A DNA stretch of 64,000 nt from Pyxidicoccus caerfyrddinensis (lineage in GTDB: Bacteria; Myxococcota; Myxococcia; Myxococcales; Myxococcaceae), in NCBI RefSeq assembly GCF_010894405.1, contig NZ_JAAIYA010000003.1, positions 62,001 through 126,000 of the forward strand. Reading direction: 5' to 3'. Both the position numbers and the translations under genes were made by a program. This document shows positions 7,974 through 15,774 of the stretch, piece after piece. How positions within the stretch are numbered: position 1 is the stretch's first letter; the number at the start of each line of letters is the position of its first letter. The notes under the pieces were generated by a model. The model was not told the origin of the DNA. It searched no databases and saw only the letters and a list, made by a program, of their open reading frames with translations.

Positions 7974-9467
7974 TTAGCGGCGGGTCTCGAACTCGGTGAT
8001 GCAGCGCTCGGTCGTCTCGGGCCGGACGAGGAAGCTCTGTGGCGCGACCAGGCTGTTGGGAGCGCCCAGGTTGGCGTCACCGATGGTGCTGGCGCCGTGG
8101 TAGATGAGCGCCGTCCAGTCGTTCTGCGACGCGTTGATGAAGTCCGACGTGTCGCCGTCGTTGTTCAGGTCCTGGGCGATGAAGCCGGCCTGGATGACGC
8201 CATTGCCGTTGAAGTCGAGGTTGGCGCTCGCGTTGCCGGTGCGCAGGACGGTGCCGATGCGCACGCCGTAGTGGGACAGGTCCGCCTCGGTCGTCGGGGC
8301 GATGGGCGAGAAGGCGTTGAGCTCGCTGACGGAGGCCTCGCTCGCGGCGGCCAGGCGCACTCGCGAGTAGTCGAGGATGCCGTCGGTGCCGTCCTTCGTG
8401 AGGCCGCGCAGCTGGTACCCGTAGCTCATGAGGCTCAGGTAGTTGGCCTTGTAGTTCATGCCCTCGTTGCCGCCGTGCTGCAGGCCGATGTTGTGCCCCA
8501 GCTCGTGCATGATGGTGCCGGCCTGCTGCTGCTCGGTGCCGCCCGGGGTGGACCAGTTGCCCATGGTCACCATGAAGTCATGGCCGGGGATGCCGCGAGA
8601 CAGGCCGCTGGAGCCGCTGGCGTCGTACTGGTTGGCGACGAGCGCGTAGTGGAAGAACGGCGCGCGGCGCGCGGGGAAGTACTTGGCCTTGATGACGTCG
8701 AAGTCCGCCCACGCCGGGTTCAGGTCCATGTTGGCGTCGGCCGCGTCAATCTGCTGGCTGAGCACGAGGTGCAGGTTGACGCCCGTGGAGCCGTCCGGGT
8801 TGCTCACCGGCGCGGCGGCGAAGGCGGCCGTCACGCGGTCCAGCGCGGCCTGGATGGGCTTGAGGCCGGGGTAGTAGTCCATCTCCACGAAGACGTCCTT
8901 CTTCTTCGGGCTGGCGCCGTAGTAGCGCAGGTCGACGCCGCCGGAGCCGTACAGCTCCGCGAAGTCGCTGATGCTGTCGCCGTCCGTGTCCGAGCTGAAG
9001 GCGTTGGTGCCGTAGCGGTTCTCCGCGGCGTCGCAGATGCCGTCCGTGTCGGAGTCCGGGGCGGTCAGCGCGCAGAGGTACACCGTCTGCACGTTGGAGA
9101 CCTGGTACTCGACGCCCTCGTCCTCGACAGTCTCGTAGTTGGGCTTGTGGAAGACGTTGACGGTGCGGTAGCCCGCGCGGCTGTAGACGAGCTTGAGGGC
9201 CTCCTCGCCGCCAGCGACCATGAGGTGCTGCACCTGGTCTTCGCCGTGCTGGTTCCCGTAGGCGTCGAAGATGTAGACGCCCGACGTGTCGGACTTCTGG
9301 ATGATGGGGTTGGCGCAGCCGGAGCCGTAGCAGACGCCGGACGCGACAGTGACTGTCACGTCCTGCATGGCGCTGCCCGTCGCGGCGTCGTTGATGTAAC
9401 CGTAGACACAACCATTCAGTCCCACGGCGGCCACGGAGGCCACCAGGGTGTTGCGAAGCGCTGACAT
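7974..9467 (-). CDS. Metzincin-like zinc metalloprotease lipoprotein
   Basis: A 497-residue predicted lipoprotein (LNGC, Cys20). Residues about 20-130 resemble a carboxypeptidase-regulatory or beta-sandwich domain. Residues about 137-170 contain calcium-binding thrombospondin type 3-like repeats (DSDTDGICDAAENRYGT and DTDGDSISDFAEL). The catalytic motif HELGHNIGLQH gives zinc ligands His321, His325, His331 and base Glu322, and SLMSYGY supplies the Met-turn (Met347). The family is therefore metzincin. A further DFNGNG/DLNNDGD repeat near 430-445 suggests more calcium sites. It probably digests proteins outside the cell, perhaps prey. The start is ATG at 9467; its Shine-Dalgarno GAGGGGG is buried in a long hairpin (9467-9540). 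Confidence 0.88.
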   Translation of the reverse strand: MSALRNTLVASVAAVGLNGCVYGYINDAATGSAMQDVTVTVASGVCYGSGCANPIIQKSDTSGVYIFDAYGNQHGEDQVQHLMVAGGEEALKLVYSRAGYRTVNVFHKPNYETVEDEGVEYQVSNVQTVYLCALTAPDSDTDGICDAAENRYGTNAFSSDTDGDSISDFAELYGSGGVDLRYYGASPKKKDVFVEMDYYPGLKPIQAALDRVTAAFAAAPVSNPDGSTGVNLHLVLSQQIDAADANMDLNPAWADFDVIKAKYFPARRAPFFHYALVANQYDASGSSGLSRGIPGHDFMVTMGNWSTPGGTEQQQAGTIMHELGHNIGLQHGGNEGMNYKANYLSLMSYGYQLRGLTKDGTDGILDYSRVRLAAASEASVSELNAFSPIAPTTEADLSHYGVRIGTVLRTGNASANLDFNGNGVIQAGFIAQDLNNDGDTSDFINASQNDWTALIYHGASTIGDANLGAPNSLVAPQSFLVRPETTERCITEFETRR

Positions 9468-9540
9468 GAGTCCCCCTCGATTGGGTTCAGGTGCTTGGGG
9501 CGGTGCGTGCCCGCTGACACCTGAACGGGAGGGGGACTCA
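9467..9540 (-). promoter_or_regulatory. 5' UTR hairpin sequestering the metzincin ribosome-binding site
   Basis: Two perfect inverted repeats are nested here. The outer arms GAGTCCCCCTC (9468-9478) and GAGGGGGACTC (9529-9539) pair over 11 bp, extended by one pair into the A of the ATG. The inner arms GTTCAGGTG (9485-9493) and CACCTGAAC (9518-9526) pair over 9 bp, leaving a 24-base loop. On the leftward mRNA the GAGGGGG next to the start codon is the Shine-Dalgarno and is completely paired. It could control translation, or act as a terminator for the DsbA-like gene upstream, although no T-run follows. Confidence 0.6.
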
Positions 9541-9575
9541 ATCTTCCTCAGGGGATTTATTTTTTCGGAGGCGGC

Positions 9576-10904
9576 CTACCGCGCCGCGCCGGACTTCTTC
9601 AGTTCCTCGTCGATGATGCGGCGGAACTGGTCGATGGGCAGCGCGCCCACCAGCGGGCGGCCGTTGATGAAGAACGTGGGCGTCCCGTTCGCGCCCACGC
9701 GCGTGCCCTCGCTCATGTCCGCCGTCAGTTGGCTGTCGAACTTCCCCGAGTCCAGCGCCGCCTTGAAGCGCGCCTCATTCAGGCCGAGCTGCTTCGCGTA
9801 GGCCTCCAGCGAGGCCCTGTCGAGCTGCCGCTGGTTCGCGAAGAGGATGTCGTGGAACTCCCAGAACCTGCCCTGCTCGTGCGCGGCCAGGGACGCGGCC
9901 GCCGCCAGCTTCGCGTGCGGGTGCATGTCCAGCGGCTGGTGCTTGAAGGCCACGCGCAGCTTGCCGGCGTACTCCTGCTCCAGCGCCTTCATCGTCGGCA
10001 CGGCGCGGGCGCAGAACGGGCACTCGAAGTCGGAGAAGGCCACCAGCGTCACCGGCGCGTTCGCCGGGCCGCGCGCGGGCGCATTGCCCACCTCCACCTT
10101 CTGCACCGGCAGCTCCTGCTGCGCGGCCGCCGGCTGCGAGGGCGGCCGGTCCACGCCCTTCTCGATGACGCGCGCATACACCTCCGCCGGGCGCACGCCG
10201 CCCTTCACCAGCGCCTCCGCCTTGCCCAGCTCCTCGTCCACCACGCCCGTGAAGACCTCCAGCGGCTGCGCCCCGCTGATGAAGCGACCATTCACGAAGA
10301 AGCCCGGCGTCCCGGTGGCGCCCACCTGCATCGCCAGCGACTCGTCCTTGCGGATGCGCTCGGCCAGCCGCGCGTCGCTCATGTCCTTCTTCCAGCGCTC
10401 CACGTCCAGGCCCAGTCCTTGTGCGTAGCGCTCCAAATCCCCCTCGTTCAGTGCGCGCGCGTTGCTGAAGAGCGTGTCGTGCATCTCCCAGAACTTCCCC
10501 TGCTCGCCGGCCGCGAGCGCCGCCAGCGCCGCGGGCTTTGCGTGCGGGTGGTTGGGCAGCGGGTGGTGCTTCATCACCACGCGCAGCTTCTTCCCGTACT
10601 TCTCCTGGAGCTGCTTCACCGTCCCGTGCGCGCGCGAGCAGAAGGGGCACTCGTAGTCGGAGAACTCCACCAGCGTGACGAGCGCGTCCTCGGGCCCGGC
10701 CGCAATCGAGCCGTCCAGCGGCACCTTGTAGACGGTGGGCGAAATCGGAGGCCGCTGCCGGGCCCCCGGCGCCTTCGCCGCCGTCGGAGCCCCGCGCGCC
10801 TCGACGGCGCTAGCGGATGCATCCGAGGGACGGCCGACCCGACCTCCCACGAAACCCAACACGAGCCCCACGGCGAGGCTCACCCACACGGACGGCTTGG
10901 ACAC
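9576..10904 (-). CDS. Tandem DsbA-like thiol oxidoreductase (two thioredoxin domains)
   Basis: A 442-residue protein with an N-terminal signal anchor (residues 5-25) and two DsbA/thioredoxin-like domains in tandem. The first active site is CPFC at residues 86-89 (YECPFCSRAHG); the second is CPFC at 295-298 (FECPFCARAVP). Both domains carry the cis-proline region GATGTPGFFVNG or GANGTPTFFING. Such proteins introduce or isomerise disulfides in exported proteins; two complete domains in one chain are common in myxobacteria. It lies 103 bases downstream of the anti-sigma gene with a hairpin in between, so it may belong to the sigma-controlled unit or have its own promoter. Confidence 0.9.
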   Translation of the reverse strand: MSKPSVWVSLAVGLVLGFVGGRVGRPSDASASAVEARGAPTAAKAPGARQRPPISPTVYKVPLDGSIAAGPEDALVTLVEFSDYECPFCSRAHGTVKQLQEKYGKKLRVVMKHHPLPNHPHAKPAALAALAAGEQGKFWEMHDTLFSNARALNEGDLERYAQGLGLDVERWKKDMSDARLAERIRKDESLAMQVGATGTPGFFVNGRFISGAQPLEVFTGVVDEELGKAEALVKGGVRPAEVYARVIEKGVDRPPSQPAAAQQELPVQKVEVGNAPARGPANAPVTLVAFSDFECPFCARAVPTMKALEQEYAGKLRVAFKHQPLDMHPHAKLAAAASLAAHEQGRFWEFHDILFANQRQLDRASLEAYAKQLGLNEARFKAALDSGKFDSQLTADMSEGTRVGANGTPTFFINGRPLVGALPIDQFRRIIDEELKKSGAAR

Positions 10905-10928
10905 GGCGCGACTCCTCGGGAAGAGAAC

Positions 10929-10948
10929 CCGGGCCTCCAGGGGCCCGG
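10929..10948 (-). terminator. Hairpin between anti-sigma and DsbA-like genes
   Basis: CCGGGCC (10929-10935) pairs with GGCCCGG (10942-10948) around a 6-base loop. It could end the sigma/anti-sigma transcript or attenuate read-through into the DsbA-like gene. No T-run is visible. Confidence 0.4.
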
Positions 10949-11007
10949 TGTCCGCGTTGTGACGCGAGCCCGTCCGGAGTTTCAGCGCCGCATTTCGAAT
11001 TCGTCCG

Positions 11008-11784
11008 TCAGCGCGGCGTCAGCGTCACCCGCGTCTCGCCCAGCGGCTGCCCCTTGGCATCCGTGAAGCGCGCGCGCACCTCCAGCGCACCGCTGAGCCA
11101 CCCCTCCTGCACCGGCGTACTGAAGGGCAGGATGACGTCCACTCCCGGGGCCACGTCCGCCGCCGGGCCTTCGCTGGGGAAGAAGCGCAGCGGCTCGCCC
11201 GAGGGGGACGCCGCTTCGATGGTCAGCCGCGCCGCCTGGGGCGCCGTGTAGCTGAACTGCACCGAGCCCCCTTCCGCGCACGCCAGCGTCCCGCCGGGCC
11301 GCGCCTCGCCGCGCACCTGCCCGTCCGCGCCGATGCAGAAGGCCCGCACGCCCCATGCCGCGCCCGGTTGTCCCGAGCGCGCCTGCCACCCGGAGTCCTT
11401 CGCGTCATCCGCCTGCTGCGGCCTCACCATCAGGAGCGCGAGCGCCGCGGTCGCCGCGAGGCCCAGTGACACGCCCATCCAGGGACGAAAAAAGGGGAAG
11501 CGCTCCGCGGGCGGCGTGGCCCGCACGGGCGCCCGTGCTGGAGCGGAGGACGTGCTCTCACCGAGCCGCGCGAACAGCGCCTGCTCCAGCAGGGCCTGAC
11601 GGGCTTGCGGAAGCGCGCGCTGCTCCAGCGAGGACTCCACGCGCGCGAGCCTGTCGTACGCCTCGCGGCAGCTCGGGCAGGTGGCCGCGTGGGTGCGCAG
11701 CCAGGTGAAGCCTTCCGCGTCCAGCTCGCCACGGAAGAGTGCCTCCAGGGCCCGCTTCGCCTTCGTGTCCGCGCACTCACTCAT
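11008..11784 (-). CDS. Membrane anti-sigma factor with zinc-finger-like N-terminus
   Basis: A 258-residue protein whose N-terminus carries HAATCPSCREAY, the HxxxCxxC signature of zinc-binding anti-sigma domains (about residues 32-43). One membrane span lies near residues 115-135 (MGVSLGLAATAALALLMV). The C-terminal region is predicted to be periplasmic and contains two cysteines (AFCIG, LACAEG) that could act as a disulfide sensor. It should hold the partner sigma factor inactive at the membrane until a signal arrives. Its start overlaps the sigma gene stop as ATGA, so the two are translationally coupled. The DsbA-like gene downstream makes envelope redox a plausible, but only inferred, signal. 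Confidence 0.85.
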   Translation of the reverse strand: MSECADTKAKRALEALFRGELDAEGFTWLRTHAATCPSCREAYDRLARVESSLEQRALPQARQALLEQALFARLGESTSSAPARAPVRATPPAERFPFFRPWMGVSLGLAATAALALLMVRPQQADDAKDSGWQARSGQPGAAWGVRAFCIGADGQVRGEARPGGTLACAEGGSVQFSYTAPQAARLTIEAASPSGEPLRFFPSEGPAADVAPGVDVILPFSTPVQEGWLSGALEVRARFTDAKGQPLGETRVTLTPR

Positions 11785-12413
11785 GAATCGCCTCGCCGTC
11801 TGAAGAAGCTCCAGCCCCGGGTCTCCAGTCCTTCCAGGTAGCCGCGCGCCTGGAGGAAGCCGAGCAGCCGCGTCTTGATGCCGTGCTCTCGCCGCCGCAC
11901 CTGGATGCGGGTCAGCCCCATCTGGCTCGCCGCCATCTCCTGCGCCAGCCCTTCTCCAAAGCGCAGCTCGAACAGCCGCCGCTCCTCCGCGGAGAGTCCT
12001 TCCTTGAAGCCCGCCACCAACGACTCCACCTCCCGGTCCTCCAGCAGCTGCGCCAGCCCGCCGCCGTCTTCCGGCACTTCGCCCTGCGACTCGAAGGGCT
12101 CCAGGCCCACCGCCACCTCGCGGTTGCGCGACTGCTCCAGCAGCACGTTGCGGGCGATGCCCATGAGGAAGTGGGCGTAGGGCCGCGTGCCGTCGTAGGC
12201 CGCGCGCGTCCGGGGCTCGAAGGCCCGGGCGAAGGTCTCCAGGATGAGGTTCTCCATCTCCATGGCACCCCTCAGGTGGGAGAACACGCCTCCTCGCCAG
12301 GCAGCCGCCCTCAGCATGCGAGCGAGCCCCTCCGCGTTCGCGCGGTACACGGCTGCAAGGGCCTCCGGGACACCCTCCCGGAAGCGCCGCAATGTCTGGT
12401 CATCCCACTCCAT
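11781..12413 (-). CDS. RNA polymerase sigma-70 family (ECF-like) factor
   Basis: A 210-residue sigma factor with region 2 near residues 20-90 (ETFARAFEPR, GTRPYAHFLMGIARNVLLEQSR) and a region 4-like helix-turn-helix near 145-195 (LSAEERRLFELRFGEG, then MGLTRIQVRRREHGIK). It probably directs polymerase to envelope or surface genes when released by the anti-sigma encoded next to it. Its start is divergent from the caspase-like operon at 12534 with 120 bases between, so that operon is a candidate target. The acidic linker (EVPEDGGGLAQLLEDREVE) between regions is characteristic of myxobacterial ECF subgroups. Confidence 0.87.
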   Translation of the reverse strand: MEWDDQTLRRFREGVPEALAAVYRANAEGLARMLRAAAWRGGVFSHLRGAMEMENLILETFARAFEPRTRAAYDGTRPYAHFLMGIARNVLLEQSRNREVAVGLEPFESQGEVPEDGGGLAQLLEDREVESLVAGFKEGLSAEERRLFELRFGEGLAQEMAASQMGLTRIQVRRREHGIKTRLLGFLQARGYLEGLETRGWSFFRRRGDS

Positions 12414-12533
12414 CCCTCACCGGCTTACCGCGCTGTGCGGCTGCCGTCATCTTGTGTTGACGCGAGGGGGCCCGAGTGGATTGCGCCAGTGGACTCGTGG
12501 CAGCCTCATGCGTCGCGCCACCCATCCAACCGA
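12414..12533. promoter_or_regulatory. Divergent promoter region, sigma factor and caspase operon
   Basis: This 120-base gap must hold the promoters of both the leftward sigma factor gene and the rightward caspase-like operon. CATCTTGTGTTGACGCGA near 12449-12466 contains a TTGAC -35-like box pointing right, but I see no clear -10 partner. An auto-regulatory ECF promoter here would be expected from the family; it cannot be proved by eye. Confidence 0.35.
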
Positions 12534-13796
12534 ATGAGACTTCTCCTCCGCGCACCCCTTACGGCCCTGTGGGTCGCGCTGCTCTTCTCGGCCTCCGCCC
12601 GCGCTGCGTCCCAGGACGTGGCCTATGCCCTCATCGTCGCGCACAACGGCGGGCTGGACAGGAACCAGGCCCCCCTGCGCTACGCGGATGACGACGGCGC
12701 GCGGTACTACGAGCTGCTGGCCCCCCGCGTGCGCGAGGCGGTGCTGCTGAGCGTGCTGGACGACGAGACGCAGGTGCTCCACCCGGGGCTGGCGGCCCGG
12801 ACGCGTCCGCCCACCCGCGCGGCCTTGAAGGAGTCCCTCACCCGGCTCAACGCGCGCATGGCGGAGGACCGGGCCCGGGGCGAGCGTCCGGTTCTGTACT
12901 TCGTCTTCACCGGCCACGGGAAGCGAGGCGCCGCGGGCGAGGGGACGGTGAGCCTGCTGGACGGCCCCTTCACGCGCACGGACCTCTTCCAGGGCGTGCT
13001 CGCGCCCAGCCAGGCGTCGTTCATCCACCTCATCGTGGACGCGTGTGACTCGTACTACTTCGTGCACTCGCGCGGCGCGCTGCCGGTGGGGCCCGCGCAC
13101 ACGGCGGTGGTGAAGGGCCTGCTGGCGACGCGTGAGTTGGACCGCTACCCGCAGGTGGGTGTGGTGCTGTCCACGTCGACGGAGCAGGAGAGCCACGAGT
13201 GGAGCGCCATCCGCTCGGGCGTGTTCAGCCACCTGGTGCGCTCGGCGCTCGCCGGCGCGGCGGACGTCAACGCGGACGGGCGCGTGGAGTACTCGGAGCT
13301 GCATGCCTTCGTCGCGGCCGCGAGCCAGGGCGCGGAGGACGTGCGCGGCAAGCTGGCGGCGTTCGTCCGGCCTCCGGCGCTGGACCGCTCGGTGGCGCTG
13401 TCGGACTTGAGTACGCAGGCGGCGCTGAGCTACCTGCTGGTGCCCCCGGGCCTGGAGGGGCGGCTGTGGGTGGAGGACGCCCGGGGCCTGCGCGTGGCGG
13501 AGTTCAACAAGGAGCGTGAGCGCTCGGTGGTGCTGGCGCTGCCTCCGGGCCGCGGCTACTTCCTGCGCACGCACGGACGTGAAGCGGCGTTCACCTTCGC
13601 GAAGGCGGGCGCGGTGGTGGATGCGGGCGGGCTGGCGTGGCACGAGACGGCGCTCGCCGCGCGCGGGGCGGTGCAGGACGCGCTGCGCGACAGGCTCTTC
13701 TCGGTGCCCTTCGGCTCGCGCTTCTACCGGGGCTACGTGGCGAACCTCGAGCTGCCGCCGGTGGCGCCCGACGAAGGGCCGGACCTGTCGCCATGA
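12534..13796 (+). CDS. Exported caspase-like (C14) peptidase with EF-hand
   Basis: A 420-residue protein with a signal peptide (LLFSASARA, cleavage near residue 22). The caspase/metacaspase catalytic dyad is clear: FTGHGK gives His128 and VDACDSYY gives Cys171. A perfect EF-hand loop, DVNADGRVEYSE, follows at residues 244-255, suggesting calcium control as in metacaspases. The C-terminal third has no recognised domain. I place the start at ATG 12534 because it directly precedes the signal peptide; the open frame extends upstream only as antisense of the sigma gene. It is first in a three-gene unit, its stop overlapping the next start as ATGA. An exported bacterial caspase could process envelope or prey proteins. 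Confidence 0.85.
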   Translation: MRLLLRAPLTALWVALLFSASARAASQDVAYALIVAHNGGLDRNQAPLRYADDDGARYYELLAPRVREAVLLSVLDDETQVLHPGLAARTRPPTRAALKESLTRLNARMAEDRARGERPVLYFVFTGHGKRGAAGEGTVSLLDGPFTRTDLFQGVLAPSQASFIHLIVDACDSYYFVHSRGALPVGPAHTAVVKGLLATRELDRYPQVGVVLSTSTEQESHEWSAIRSGVFSHLVRSALAGAADVNADGRVEYSELHAFVAAASQGAEDVRGKLAAFVRPPALDRSVALSDLSTQAALSYLLVPPGLEGRLWVEDARGLRVAEFNKERERSVVLALPPGRGYFLRTHGREAAFTFAKAGAVVDAGGLAWHETALAARGAVQDALRDRLFSVPFGSRFYRGYVANLELPPVAPDEGPDLSP

Positions 13797-14572
13797 GTGC
13801 CCTGTCCGTGGCGCTGCTGCTCTCGCTGTCGCTCGCGCAGTCGGCGGCGGAGTGCGAGGGGCAGAAGGTGGTGCTCATTCCTTTCGACCGGGTGGCGCTG
13901 GCGCGCGAGGAGACGCGCGGGCTGGAGGAGGCCGTGCGCCGCGCGGTGGGCTCCACGCCCGGGGTGTGCCTGGAGCCGCGCGCCGACACGGTGGCCCGGC
14001 TGCGCACGCTGGGCCCGGGTGCGACGGCGTGCGAGGGCGCGGCGTGCCTGGGCGCGCGCAGCGTGGCACCGGGCGCGGCGTGGCTCTTGCGCGGCGTGGC
14101 GCTGGGCGTGGGTGGCTCGCGCAGCGTGGTGCTGACGCTGGAGGACTCGAAGGACTGGGAGGCGCGGGAGTTGTTCCAGGTGCCCGCGGCGAAGGCGGAG
14201 TCCGGCGAGGCCGAGGCGCGGGCGCGTCAGGCGTTCCAGATGCTGTGGGCGGGGCGTCCCTCGCTGGACGGCGTGGCCTCGCAGTCGGCGAGCGTGGAGC
14301 GTCCGACGCGCGTGTGGCCCAAGGTGCTGCTGGCGGCGGGAGGCGCGGCGCTCGCGGCGGGCGTGGGCTTCGGCGTGGCCGCGCGCCGTGCGGAGTCGCG
14401 CCTGTCGGCGGGGAACGCGGGCTGCGCGGGTGAGGGCGAGGCCTTCCGCGCGTGCCTCGATGACCGGCTGCACTCGGGCCGCAAGCAGGCGACGACGGCC
14501 AACGTGCTGCTGGGGACGGGCGCGCTGCTGGGCGCGGGCGGGGCGTTCTTCCTGGTCTGGGAGCTGCCATGA
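13793..14572 (+). CDS. Exported protein of unknown function, two hydrophobic C-terminal segments
   Basis: A 259-residue protein with a signal peptide (SLSLAQSAA). The mature part has paired cysteines (ECEGQK, GVCLEP, TACEGAACLG) and reads like the myxobacterial outer-membrane or envelope proteins that accompany caspase-like peptidases. Two hydrophobic segments lie near residues 182-200 (VLLAAGGAALAAGVGFGVAA) and 238-258 (VLLGTGALLGAGGAFFLVW), suggesting C-terminal membrane anchoring. It starts inside the caspase stop (ATGA), so the two proteins are made together and may form a complex. No enzymatic motif is recognisable. Confidence 0.75.
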   Translation: MSALSVALLLSLSLAQSAAECEGQKVVLIPFDRVALAREETRGLEEAVRRAVGSTPGVCLEPRADTVARLRTLGPGATACEGAACLGARSVAPGAAWLLRGVALGVGGSRSVVLTLEDSKDWEARELFQVPAAKAESGEAEARARQAFQMLWAGRPSLDGVASQSASVERPTRVWPKVLLAAGGAALAAGVGFGVAARRAESRLSAGNAGCAGEGEAFRACLDDRLHSGRKQATTANVLLGTGALLGAGGAFFLVWELP

Positions 14573-14627
14573 GCCTCCCGTTGCCCGGAGTTACCTGCCG
14601 GGACGTCCTCCAACGCAGGGTGCTGAG

Positions 14628-15761
14628 ATGAAGCGCCTGCTGCCCGGAGTGCTGGCGCTGCTGTGCGTGGTCGCGTGCACCTTCGCGCCGGACCTGTCGC
14701 GCTACGCCGCGTGTGACACGCAAGGCGGGTGCCCCACGGGCTTCACGTGCCTCGCGTCGGAGTCGCGCTGCCTGCCGGACTGTGGCGAGCTGGACTCGTG
14801 CGAGGCCCCGGACCCGCCGCCCGTCCCGGATGCCGGTGACGCGGGTGAGGACGCGGGTGACGACGCGGGGCCCGGGGAGGACGCGGGCGTGGACGCAGGC
14901 CCGGACGCGGGCGTGGACGCGGGCACGCAGGAGGAGACGGACGCCGGGACGCCGCTCGCGCTCGACCCGGATGCGCTCGGGACGGCGCAGGAGGGCCGGG
15001 CGTACAGCGGCCGGCTGCGCGCGATGGGCGGCACTCCGCCGTACACCTTCACGGCGACGGTGGCGCTGCCGGCGGGGCTCACGCTCGACGGTGAAGGCCA
15101 GCTCACCGGCGCACCCGCGGCTTCGGGCGACTTCTTCCTGTCCATCAACGTGACGGACCGGAGCACCCCTCAGCAGCAGTCGAGCGGCAGCATCCCCCTG
15201 CGCGTCTATTCCAAGCTGCACCTCGCCGGGCCGGGAAAGCTCGTGGACGCAGTGCAGAACAAGCCCTACTCGGAGAGCCTGTCCGCCATTGGAGGCAAGA
15301 CGCCCCACCGCTTCACGCTGGCCAGCGGCAGCACCCTGCCCACGGGGCTGCAGCTCTCCGAGGACGGCAAGGTGACGGGCACCAGCGGGCCGGCGGGGAG
15401 CGCCAGCTTCACGGTGGAGGTGACGGACAGTGACTCGCCGCCCCAGGTCTCCACGCGGCTGGTGTCGATGCGGGCGGTGAGCGCGGGGGGCTTCAACCTG
15501 ATTGTGTTGACGCAGGGCGTGCCAGACGGGCGCGTGGGCAGCACGTACAGCTACGCCCTGCGCTCCTACGGCGGGACTCCGCCCTTCTCGTGGTCGTGGA
15601 CGGGCGCCGTGCCTCCCGGCATCTCCGTCGTCAACGGCGCGGAAGGGGGAGTCCTCTCCGGCACGCCTTCTCAGGCGGGCACGTACACGGTGACGCTCAC
15701 CGTCTCGGACTCCCTGATTCAAACCGTGAACAGCGACACGCTGACGCTGAAGGTGGAGTGA
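14628..15761 (+). CDS. Lipoprotein with putative Ig (He_PIG) repeats
   Basis: A 377-residue lipoprotein (LLCVVAC). A cysteine-rich segment (residues 25-58, with CDTQGGCPTGFTC) is followed by a low-complexity Asp-Ala-Gly linker (about 67-105, many DAG copies). The rest comprises three Ig-like repeats of the He_PIG type, marked by GGTPPYTFTATVALPAGLTL, a second copy with TLPTGLQLSEDGKVTG, and GGTPPFSWSWTG with PPGISV. These domains usually mediate adhesion or protein interaction at the cell surface. It lies 55 bases after the preceding gene and is probably third in the caspase operon. It ends 13 bases before a convergent gene. Confidence 0.85.
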   Translation: MKRLLPGVLALLCVVACTFAPDLSRYAACDTQGGCPTGFTCLASESRCLPDCGELDSCEAPDPPPVPDAGDAGEDAGDDAGPGEDAGVDAGPDAGVDAGTQEETDAGTPLALDPDALGTAQEGRAYSGRLRAMGGTPPYTFTATVALPAGLTLDGEGQLTGAPAASGDFFLSINVTDRSTPQQQSSGSIPLRVYSKLHLAGPGKLVDAVQNKPYSESLSAIGGKTPHRFTLASGSTLPTGLQLSEDGKVTGTSGPAGSASFTVEVTDSDSPPQVSTRLVSMRAVSAGGFNLIVLTQGVPDGRVGSTYSYALRSYGGTPPFSWSWTGAVPPGISVVNGAEGGVLSGTPSQAGTYTVTLTVSDSLIQTVNSDTLTLKVE

Positions 15762-15774
15762 GCGCCCCCGGGCC

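Noticed and set aside
11883..12533. An upstream extension of the caspase gene
   Set aside because: It runs antisense through the sigma factor gene, and the signal peptide starts at 12534.
14820..14945. Regular repeats that might suggest a CRISPR or satellite
   Set aside because: These are in-frame codons for an Asp-Ala-Gly linker; units vary and there are no unique spacers.
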